A stretch of 52,083 bases of DNA from Rhodospirillaceae bacterium (GTDB lineage: Bacteria; Pseudomonadota; Alphaproteobacteria; Rhodospirillales; JABHCV01): the NCBI GenBank assembly GCA_013204045.1, contig JABMOQ010000077.1:1-52083 (forward strand). The letters run 5' to 3'. The position numbers and the translations under genes are program-made. Each line of letters opens with the position of its first letter. Position 1 is the first letter of the stretch. The notes beneath the pieces were generated by a model. That model was not told where the DNA came from. It was given only the letters and a program-made list of their open reading frames with translations, and ran no database searches. Shown piece after piece: positions 14,987 through 22,507 of this stretch.

Positions 14987-16926
14987 CGGCGACCTCCGTC
15001 CGCGAAGCTAACGAGCTTATCCGCAATTATGGTGCCAAAGGTGAGGATGTTGACGTCATCAACCCCGACGCGCGCCACCACATCGGCGTCGGGCTTGTCC
15101 ATGACATCAAGGTTCACGTGCAGGGCTCGGCCGGGTATTTCTGTGCCGGACTGACCGACGGCGGCCGTTTTGAAATAGACAACAACGTTGGCTGGGGACT
15201 GGCCGACAACATGCTTGGCGGTTCCGTTATTGTCCGCGGCAATGCCGGCGCCATCGCCGCCGTCGCCATTCGGGGCGCCGATGTTATCGTCCACGGCAAC
15301 ATCGGCTCCAGGGCCGGACAGGTGATGAAGGAAGGCACCTTGCTGGCCGCCGGAAGCGCCAATTTCATGGCCGGGTATATGATGTACGGCGGACGCATTA
15401 TTATTCTGGGTGAGTCCGGCGAAAAGCTGGGCCAGGATATGACCGGCGGCAATATTTATGTGGGCGGCAAGATCAATTCCCTTGGCACCGACGCCCACCA
15501 GATAGATTTGCCCGGCGATGAAGAAACCTCGATCCGTGAATTCCTCGACCGCTACCAGGTGCCCTTCACGGGCAGCTTTCAAAAGGTCGTCAACGCCGGC
15601 AAGAAGTTGCGCTATGACAAGATCGAGCCCCGCGTCCGCAACGTGCCGTTTTTCGTCGCTTCGGGAAATTCCGATTACTGGAACGAAAAAGTCCAGGAAG
15701 ACATTCATGTAAAGTCGGTGATCGGGCGCTACCGTATCCGCGGCTATGGTGCGACCCGGCCATTGCCGCACCTGTCCGATATCGCCTTCAAAAAAGATAT
15801 CTCGACCATTAGTGCCGACACCAATGTGGTCGATAAAATCGGCCTTGCCACCGAAATCGGCGGGCGCAACGGCGGCAAGCCCATATCTTTAAGCATGCCC
15901 GTGATGATCGCCCCCATGAGCTACGGGGCGCTTTCAAAATCTACCAAGATCGCCCTCGCCATGGCGTCCAAGATGTCCGGCATTTCAGAGAACACCGGCG
16001 AAGGCGGCATGATGGACAAGCAGCGCGAAGTGGCCGGTCAGCTGATCTACCAGTGCCTGTCAGGAAGGCTGGGCTGGAATATTCATGACATGCAGCGCGC
16101 CGACGGGCTCGAAATTTATATCTCCCAAGGGGCCAAGCCGGGCCTTGGTGGCCAGTTGATGGCCAAGAAAGTGACCAAGGAAATTGCCCGCATCCGTGGC
16201 ATTCCGGAAGGCATCGACCTGCGCTCGCCATCGCGCCACCCGGACGTTCTGGGCGCCGATGATCTGGTCATCAAGATCGAGGAATTCCGCGAAGCCACCG
16301 GTTACCGGGTGCCCGTCTCGGTCAAGCTGGGGGCCGGACGCATTCGCGACGACATCAAGATCGCCTGGAAAGACGGCTTCGACTTTGTCGAACTGGACGG
16401 CCTGCAAGGCTCCACCGGCGCCGCCGGTAACGAAGTTCTGGAATTTGTCGGCATCCCGACCCTTTCGGCCATTCAGGAATCCATGGATTCCCTGGACGAA
16501 GTCGGCGGCCGGGGCGACATGCCGATCGTGCTGATGGGCGGCATCAAGGATGGCGTCGATGCGGCCAAGGCCATTGCGCTGGGTGCCCATGCGGTGGCGG
16601 TCGGAACGTCGGCGATTATCGCCGGCGGCTGTATCGCCTGCCTGCAATGCCATGTCGGGCAATGCGTGGTCGGCATCGCGACCCAGGACCCGGAGCATGA
16701 AAAACGCTACGACACCCCCGCCGAAGCCCTGCACATTCACAAGTATCTGGAATCCATGCGCTGGCAAATAGCCGCCATCACCGATGCCCTTGGCCACAAG
16801 AATGTTCATGAACTGGGCCGCGATGATCTTGTTGCGTTAACCCCGGAGGCTGCCGAAATCACCCGCCTTCCCTACGCCCCGGAATATCGGCAAAGCGCCC
16901 AGCCGCGCATTAGGGAGGCCGGTTAG
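14968..16926 (+). CDS. Fused MgsB-MgsC: GXGXG domain joined to FMN/FeS synthase barrel
   Basis: One 652-residue frame carries both subunits that are separate genes in cluster A. Residues about 1-220 are the Gly-rich beta-helix (repeats such as GGSVIVRGNAGA and GSRAGQVMKEG). Residues about 250-640 are the glutamate-synthase FMN barrel with APMSYGALS, NTGEGGMM, GLGGQL, GLQGSTGA and a GGIKDGVDAAKAIALGA strand. The FeS signature is present (CLQCHVGQC near residues 556-564). No stop or frameshift interrupts the join. The predicted reaction is transfer of methylamine from the amide to 2-oxoglutarate with reduction, giving N-methylglutamate. The start overlaps mgsA. The domain order beta-helix then FMN barrel is reversed relative to classical GltB, where the FMN barrel comes first. 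Confidence 0.88.
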   Translation: MATIDLAATSVREANELIRNYGAKGEDVDVINPDARHHIGVGLVHDIKVHVQGSAGYFCAGLTDGGRFEIDNNVGWGLADNMLGGSVIVRGNAGAIAAVAIRGADVIVHGNIGSRAGQVMKEGTLLAAGSANFMAGYMMYGGRIIILGESGEKLGQDMTGGNIYVGGKINSLGTDAHQIDLPGDEETSIREFLDRYQVPFTGSFQKVVNAGKKLRYDKIEPRVRNVPFFVASGNSDYWNEKVQEDIHVKSVIGRYRIRGYGATRPLPHLSDIAFKKDISTISADTNVVDKIGLATEIGGRNGGKPISLSMPVMIAPMSYGALSKSTKIALAMASKMSGISENTGEGGMMDKQREVAGQLIYQCLSGRLGWNIHDMQRADGLEIYISQGAKPGLGGQLMAKKVTKEIARIRGIPEGIDLRSPSRHPDVLGADDLVIKIEEFREATGYRVPVSVKLGAGRIRDDIKIAWKDGFDFVELDGLQGSTGAAGNEVLEFVGIPTLSAIQESMDSLDEVGGRGDMPIVLMGGIKDGVDAAKAIALGAHAVAVGTSAIIAGGCIACLQCHVGQCVVGIATQDPEHEKRYDTPAEALHIHKYLESMRWQIAAITDALGHKNVHELGRDDLVALTPEAAEITRLPYAPEYRQSAQPRIREAG

Positions 16927-19473
16927 ATGGACGACGTCTATAACATCGACCGCATCGCCCCGCCTTGTGCGCCGTCCGGCTCTGAAGACGATACCGGCGA
17001 TGCCCACTTCGTAGCGGCGCCGTGCCAGGTCGCGTGCCCGGTCGGCACCGATGCGCCGTCCTATATCGCCCACATCTGGGATGGCGAGCTTGAAAAAGCT
17101 TTCGAGGCCATCACCGCGACAAACCCGTTCAGCTCTATCTGTGGAAGGGTCTGCGATGCGCCGTGCGAGCCGGCTTGTCGCCGCGCCGACAGTGACGGGC
17201 CCATCGCCATCCGCAACCTGAAACGCTATGTCATGGAAAAACTCGGCAAGGATCATTCCTTGCCGCCGGTAAAAGTCAGCCGCAGCGAGACCGTCGCCAT
17301 CGTCGGCGGCGGCCCGGCCGGATTGACGGCGGCCCAGGATCTGGCCGAAGCCGGGTTCGAAGTTCATATTTATGAAATGACCGACCGCCTTGGCGGCATG
17401 ATGGTCTGGGGAATTCCGGCGTTCCGCCTGCCCCCCGGCACCATTGAAGAAGACCTAAGCCGGATGCTCGCCCGGTGCCCAGGCATCAAGGTTCACCTGA
17501 ATACGAGCCTTGGGACAAACGGCATCACCCTGGACGAATTAAAAGACAAACACGATGCGGTGCTGCTGACCATCGGCGCCTGGTGGGGCAAGTCCATGGA
17601 CATTCCCGGCGCCGACGACGACCGGGTCATCGACGGTGTCGAATTCCTGCGCCGCATCAACGGCGGCGACCGTCCGGAATTGCCCGATACGGTGCTGGTG
17701 ATTGGTGGCGGCGATGTCGCCATGGACGCCTGCCGGGCCGCCAAACGCCTGAACGGTGGCAAGACGGTCAAGGTTCTCTACCGCCGTGGCCCGGACGAAA
17801 TCCCGGCCCGCAAGGAAGAGCTTGAAGACGCCATCAAGGAAGATATCCAAATCATCTACAACATGCAGCCGGTCGGCGTCACCGATAGCGATGGCGGGTT
17901 TTCGCTCCGCTGTGTGGAAACCAGCCTTGGTGCGCCCGGCGAAGATGGCCGCCGGCGCCCCGAAAATATTCCCGGCAGCGAGATCGACGTTCCGTGCGGA
18001 CTGGTCGTGCTTGCCGTCGGCCAGGCGGCAGCCAGTGACGAGTTGGAAAGCCACGACCTGATGAACCGCGACCGGGTCAAAACCGACTGGAGCACCATGG
18101 CCACCGATGATGCCAAGGTGTTCGCCGCCGGCGATGGCGCCTTCGGGGGATCGACCATCGTCATGGCCATGCAGCACGGCCACCGGGCCGCTTATTATAT
18201 GTTGGCGGCCCTGAATGGTGTCGACAAGCCGCTGCCCTACCGGACCCCGTTTAAAACCCGGCGCGTGCCAGTCGCCCAGGACGTCAACTGGGAAGTCCTC
18301 CCACGCCAGGAACAGACCTTCCATGGCCTTGGTGATGCGCCGCAATTATTTCCGGAAATCATGACCACCTATACGGATCAACAGGCCAAAGACGAAGCCG
18401 CCAGGTGCTATCGCTGCGACGCCGAAACCGGCTCGGCCGATTACACGGTCAAGACCCGCGAAGATATCTTCGTCATGGCCCGTACCGAGCCCGAAGATGT
18501 GATCACCCAGCGGGCGATACTGGAAAAAAGACTGATTCTCAGGGATGACCCATACGGCGAAGACGTTCGCGCCTCACTCGATGACCTGGTTTTCCTGCCG
18601 GCCAACCTGTCGCGGCTTGTCATTGATCCCTACCGGGATGCCTGCAATGTGGCGACCAGCCTTTGTGACGTCCTCAACCTGGATTCGCCCTTTATGGTTA
18701 CTGGATTTGACAACGCCCCGGACGAGGTTAAAGCCGCCCTGGCCGAAGGAATACGTCAGGGCGGGTCGGCCTATGTGGGGCGCCGTCCGTTAGCCGATAA
18801 TGTGCCGTGGGTACAGTTGATCGAGGTCGGCGACACGCCCGCCAGCGACGCCGCCATCCATGTTCACTGCCCGGCACCGGGATCGCTGATCAGAATCAGC
18901 AAAACCCCCGGTGTTCCGCAAGGATTGGCGGTAACGGCGGCCGATCTGGAAACCGCCATTCCCTATGCGCTTAACAACCAATTCGATTTGCTGGTGCTTC
19001 TCGGCAACGGGCCCATAGGCGCCCCGTGGCCGGAACTCGCCGGTGAGCCGGATCTGACGGCGATCCGCGACGCCATCGCCATCATGCGCCGCATGAACCG
19101 GGAAGAAGACTTGGGCATCGCCTTTTTTGGCGGTATCCGCACCGGAACCGACGGTGCCAAGCTGATCAGTCTCGGCGCCAACGTGATGATCGTCGGCGCC
19201 GCCATGGGCTTCGCCTTAGGGGGCCGCATCGAGGGTTCAGGCCTGGCCTTCCATGCCGATTATTCCGGCGATGACCGGTCCGAGGCGGCGGCGATGTTGC
19301 TCCAGGCGCTTTCCGGCGAAGCCGCGATCATGGCGCGCTGCACCGGCAAGACCAACGTCCACAACCTGGAACCGGAAGATTTGCGGTCGATCACCCTGAA
19401 GACAGCCCGCGCCGCCGGTATCCCGCTGGCCGGGGCCAGGGTGGCTGCAAAGGCAAAGGCGGCGGCCGAATAA
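16927..19473 (+). CDS. GltD-like NAD(P)H reductase fused to a degenerate synthase barrel
   Basis: Residues 1-500 resemble the glutamate synthase small subunit: Cys pairs at 33/37 and 72/76/80/84 for FeS clusters, an FAD-binding GGGPAG motif at residues 127-132, and a second dinucleotide fold IGGGDVAMDA near 260. Residues about 520-840 align in pattern with the FMN barrel of GlxD (DDLVFLPANLSR, FGGIRTGTDGAKLISLGA, TGKTNVHNLEPEDL). This domain lacks the MSFGALS-type motif and the three-Cys FeS motif, so it is probably non-catalytic. The gene starts one base after the stop of the fused synthase, with an AGGGAGG site. The likely role is feeding NAD(P)H electrons to the synthase, the extra domain serving as a docking surface. 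Confidence 0.87.
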   Translation: MDDVYNIDRIAPPCAPSGSEDDTGDAHFVAAPCQVACPVGTDAPSYIAHIWDGELEKAFEAITATNPFSSICGRVCDAPCEPACRRADSDGPIAIRNLKRYVMEKLGKDHSLPPVKVSRSETVAIVGGGPAGLTAAQDLAEAGFEVHIYEMTDRLGGMMVWGIPAFRLPPGTIEEDLSRMLARCPGIKVHLNTSLGTNGITLDELKDKHDAVLLTIGAWWGKSMDIPGADDDRVIDGVEFLRRINGGDRPELPDTVLVIGGGDVAMDACRAAKRLNGGKTVKVLYRRGPDEIPARKEELEDAIKEDIQIIYNMQPVGVTDSDGGFSLRCVETSLGAPGEDGRRRPENIPGSEIDVPCGLVVLAVGQAAASDELESHDLMNRDRVKTDWSTMATDDAKVFAAGDGAFGGSTIVMAMQHGHRAAYYMLAALNGVDKPLPYRTPFKTRRVPVAQDVNWEVLPRQEQTFHGLGDAPQLFPEIMTTYTDQQAKDEAARCYRCDAETGSADYTVKTREDIFVMARTEPEDVITQRAILEKRLILRDDPYGEDVRASLDDLVFLPANLSRLVIDPYRDACNVATSLCDVLNLDSPFMVTGFDNAPDEVKAALAEGIRQGGSAYVGRRPLADNVPWVQLIEVGDTPASDAAIHVHCPAPGSLIRISKTPGVPQGLAVTAADLETAIPYALNNQFDLLVLLGNGPIGAPWPELAGEPDLTAIRDAIAIMRRMNREEDLGIAFFGGIRTGTDGAKLISLGANVMIVGAAMGFALGGRIEGSGLAFHADYSGDDRSEAAAMLLQALSGEAAIMARCTGKTNVHNLEPEDLRSITLKTARAAGIPLAGARVAAKAKAAAE

Positions 19474-19504
19474 TTAAAGACAACATAACTTTCACAAAGG
19501 GAAT

Positions 19505-19526
19505 TTCTGCTATAAAAACGGCAGAA
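19505..19526 (+). promoter_or_regulatory. Inverted repeat over a TATAAA box before gmaS
   Basis: TTCTGC (19505-19510) and GCAGAA (19521-19526) flank a ten-base AT-rich centre beginning TATAAA. The element lies 25 nt before the gmaS start and 31 nt after the preceding stop. It could be an operator over a -10 box or an RNA hairpin in the leader. Confidence 0.45.
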
Positions 19527-19551
19527 TAATTTAAGTCTTAGGGAGGCTAAA

Positions 19552-20859
19552 ATGGCTAAAAATCTGGCAGAAATCGCCAAAAAGCGAAAAATCAAATATT
19601 TTCTGATCAGCTTCGTCGATCTGTTCGGCGTGCTTCGGGCCAAACTGGTGCCGGCCCGTGCCATCGCCGGCATGCAAAAGAATGGCGCCGGTTTCGCCGG
19701 TTTTGCAGCCTGGCTCGATATGACCCCGGCGCACCCTGACCTGTTCGCCATTCCCGATCCGGACAGCCTGATCCAATTGCCCTGGAAGCCCGAGGTCGCG
19801 TGGCTGGCCAGTGATTTATGGATGGACGGCAAGCCGGTCGCGGCATCGCCGCGCGTTATGCTGAAAAACCAGCTGGCCAAGGCCAGCAAGAAAGGCTGGC
19901 GCATGAAGGCCGGTGTGGAATGCGAATATTTCCTGACCAACGCCGACGGCTCGGCCATTGCCGATACCATGGATACCCAGGAAAAACCTTGCTACGACCA
20001 AAGTGCCCTGATGCGCCGCTATGATGTGGTTTCCGAAATTTGCGACTGCATGCTGGAGCTCGGCTGGAACCCCTATCAGAACGATCACGAAGACGGCAAC
20101 GGCCAGTTTGAAATGAACTGGGATTACGATGACGCCCTGCAAACGGCCGACAAGCATACCTTCTTCAAGTACATGACCCGCACCATCGCCGAAAACCACG
20201 GTCTGCGCGCCACCTTCATGCCGAAGCCGTTTACCAACCTGACCGGCAATGGTTGCCACAGCCATGTGTCTGTGTGGGACAAGACGGGCAAGAAGAACCT
20301 GTTCCTCGACACGAAAGACGAAAACGGCCTGTCCAAGCTGTCCTACAACTTCCTCGGCGGCATTATCCACAGCGCCACCGCCCTATGCTCGGTCTTCAAC
20401 CCGACGGTCAACAGCTACAAACGCATCAACGCGCCGCGCACCATGTCGGGGGCCACGTGGGCGCCAAACACGGTGACCTGGACCGGCAACAACCGCACCC
20501 ACATGATCCGGGTGCCGGAAGCCGGCCGGTTTGAGCTGCGCCTTATGGACGGCGCCACCAACCCCTACATGGCGCAGGCCTTCATCCTGGCCGCCGGCCT
20601 TGACGGCATCGCCAACAAGCGTGACCATGGCACCCGTAGCGATCACAACATGTATATCGAGGGCTTCAAGGTCAAAAACGCCGCAAAGCTGCCGTTGAAC
20701 CTGCTTGATGCGTTGCGCCTGACGGAAAAGAACAAGGTCCTGAGGGACGCTTTTGGCGGCGATGTTATCGACAGTTACGTCAAGCTGAAGATGGGAGAAT
20801 GGCTGAATTACTGCAGCTACCTGACGCAATGGGAACGCGAGTACACCCTTGATTGCTAG
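19552..20859 (+). CDS. gmaS: Gamma-glutamylmethylamide synthetase (GmaS)
   Basis: The 435-residue product has GS-fold blocks in their GmaS form: SFVDLFGVLRAKLVP at the N-terminus, FAAWLDMTPAHPD, GVECEYFL, DHEDGNGQFEMNW, GNGCHSHVSVWD, NSYKR and RFELRLMDG. From memory these blocks closely match characterised GmaS of marine methylamine users, and the length is right. The enzyme joins methylamine to glutamate with ATP. It sits between the synthase genes and the mgdABCD-like genes, the expected order of the N-methylglutamate pathway. A GGGAGG site precedes the ATG. Confidence 0.92.
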   Translation: MAKNLAEIAKKRKIKYFLISFVDLFGVLRAKLVPARAIAGMQKNGAGFAGFAAWLDMTPAHPDLFAIPDPDSLIQLPWKPEVAWLASDLWMDGKPVAASPRVMLKNQLAKASKKGWRMKAGVECEYFLTNADGSAIADTMDTQEKPCYDQSALMRRYDVVSEICDCMLELGWNPYQNDHEDGNGQFEMNWDYDDALQTADKHTFFKYMTRTIAENHGLRATFMPKPFTNLTGNGCHSHVSVWDKTGKKNLFLDTKDENGLSKLSYNFLGGIIHSATALCSVFNPTVNSYKRINAPRTMSGATWAPNTVTWTGNNRTHMIRVPEAGRFELRLMDGATNPYMAQAFILAAGLDGIANKRDHGTRSDHNMYIEGFKVKNAAKLPLNLLDALRLTEKNKVLRDAFGGDVIDSYVKLKMGEWLNYCSYLTQWEREYTLDC

Positions 20860-20879
20860 GTTTCTTTCCTGGTAACGGG

Positions 20880-20913
20880 CGGCGGGCGATGACTCCTTTA
20901 ATATTGCCCGCCG
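20880..20913 (+). other. Stem-loop between gmaS and mgdA
   Basis: CGGCGGGC (20880-20887) pairs with GCCCGCCG (20906-20913). There is no T run, so it is more likely a processing or attenuation hairpin that separates gmaS expression from the dehydrogenase genes than a full terminator. Confidence 0.5.
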
Positions 20914-20970
20914 TTCCTGCCGTCTTTATATGTTGCTGAACAACCCCTTTTTTTAAGCGAACTAGCGCCC

Positions 20971-22212
20971 ATGCCCTTTACCCTGATTAAAAACGGCCTG
21001 AAGAACAATGCGTCAGACATTGTTGACTTCCCGCGCCAGCCGGACCTGAAATCATCCTATGACGTCATCATCGTCGGGGCCGGCGGTCATGGCTGTGCGG
21101 CGGCCTATTATCTGGCCCGCGACTGGGGCATCAAGAACGTCTGCGTTATCGACAAAGGCTACCTGGGCGGCGGCAACACGGCCCGTAACACGGCCATCAT
21201 CCGTTCCAACTACCTGACCGCCGAAGGTGTCGCCTTCTATAAGGAGTCCATGGACCTGTTCAAGGAACTGGACCGGGAACTCGACATCAACCTGATGTAT
21301 TCGGAACGCGGCCACCTGACCCTGGCCCATAACGATGCCTCGATCAGAACATCGCGCTGGCGGGCCGAGGTTAACAAACAGCTCGGCGTCGATTCGGAAC
21401 TTCTCTACACCGACGACGTGGCCAGGGTATGCCCGCAACTGAACGTATCCCAGGACGTGCGTTATCCCATCCTGGGGGCGCTTTACCACCCGCCCGGCGC
21501 CATCGCCCGCCATGATGCCGTCGCCTGGGGCTACGCCCGCGACGCCATCCGCATGGGCGCCGAGGTTCACCAGAAAACACCGGTCACCGATGTCATCGTC
21601 GAAGGGGGCCGGGTCAAAGGCATCCAGACAGACAAGGGCCCGGTATACGCAGACAAGGTCCTGCAAGCCGTCGCCGGTTCGTCGAGCCTGCTGGCCGGCA
21701 TGGCCGGGCTGGAATTGCCGATCCGCACGATCCCGTTGCAGGCGTGTGTCTCGCAGCCCTACAAGCCGATCCTCGACACCATCATCGTTTCCGGGTCCCT
21801 GCACATTTATGTGTCGCAAAGTTCCCGCGGCGAATTCGTCATGGGCGGTTCCACCGACCCCTATCCGCTGTATTCGACCCGCTCGACTCTGGATTTTAAA
21901 GAAGGCCTGATGTCCCATATGCTGGAACTGTTCCCGTTTCTGTCGGAAGCCCGGATCATGCGCCAGTGGGCTGGCATGGCCGATATGTCGCCCGACTTCT
22001 CGCCGATCATGGGGCTGACGCCGATTGAAAACTATTACATCGATGCCGGTTGGGGCACCTGGGGCTTCAAGGCAACGCCCGTATCGGGCAAGCGCATGGC
22101 CGAATGTGTGGCCACCAATAAACAACCCGCATTGCTCGAGCCTTTCCGGCTGTCGCGTTTTGACAACTTCACGCTGACCGCCGAAAAAGGCGCGGCTTCG
22201 GTCGGGCATTGA
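20971..22212 (+). CDS. mgdA: N-methylglutamate dehydrogenase / sarcosine-oxidase beta subunit
   Basis: This 413-residue protein is a SoxB-type flavoprotein: FAD motif VGAGGHG near residues 35-41, the LGGGNTARNTAIIRSNY segment, and RHDAVAWG with His181, which by comparison with sarcosine oxidase beta is the likely covalent FMN attachment residue (inference). The family oxidises an N-methyl amino acid. It is the first gene of a beta-delta-alpha-gamma set, the mgdABCD order. With gmaS and mgs genes just upstream, N-methylglutamate is the expected substrate, although sarcosine cannot be excluded from sequence alone. Confidence 0.9.
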   Translation: MPFTLIKNGLKNNASDIVDFPRQPDLKSSYDVIIVGAGGHGCAAAYYLARDWGIKNVCVIDKGYLGGGNTARNTAIIRSNYLTAEGVAFYKESMDLFKELDRELDINLMYSERGHLTLAHNDASIRTSRWRAEVNKQLGVDSELLYTDDVARVCPQLNVSQDVRYPILGALYHPPGAIARHDAVAWGYARDAIRMGAEVHQKTPVTDVIVEGGRVKGIQTDKGPVYADKVLQAVAGSSSLLAGMAGLELPIRTIPLQACVSQPYKPILDTIIVSGSLHIYVSQSSRGEFVMGGSTDPYPLYSTRSTLDFKEGLMSHMLELFPFLSEARIMRQWAGMADMSPDFSPIMGLTPIENYYIDAGWGTWGFKATPVSGKRMAECVATNKQPALLEPFRLSRFDNFTLTAEKGAASVGH

Positions 22213-22225
22213 GGGAAACAGATCA

Positions 22226-22507
22226 ATGAAAATCATGCCCTGCCCCCTGAATGGCCCGCGCAACATTTCGGAATTCGTCTGCGGCGGTGACGTCAAGGAA
22301 ATGCCGAACCCGGAGTCCTGCTCCGATCTGGAATGGGCTAATTATGTGTTCATTCATAAAAACCCGGCCGGTGTTGTCGATGAATGGTGGTGCCATACGC
22401 CAACCGCGTACTGGTTCGTCGCCCGGCGTAACACCGTGACCGAAGAAATTCTGGAAACCTTCACCGCCCAACAATACTTCGGCGCAAGCCAGGGAGAGCC
22501 GGCATGA
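22226..22507 (+). CDS. mgdB: N-methylglutamate dehydrogenase / sarcosine-oxidase delta subunit
   Basis: The 93-residue product matches the small SoxD zinc-binding subunit: CPLNGPRNISEFVCGGD at the N-terminus and WWCHTPTAYWF in the middle supply Cys/His metal ligands. The subunit is structural in the heterotetramer. It ends four bases into the alpha gene (ATGA overlap), indicating coupled translation. Confidence 0.9.
   Translation: MKIMPCPLNGPRNISEFVCGGDVKEMPNPESCSDLEWANYVFIHKNPAGVVDEWWCHTPTAYWFVARRNTVTEEILETFTAQQYFGASQGEPA

Noticed and set aside
21052-22296. 414-residue open frame on the minus strand
   Set aside because: It is a shadow of the SoxB-type gene, with low-complexity composition and no motif.
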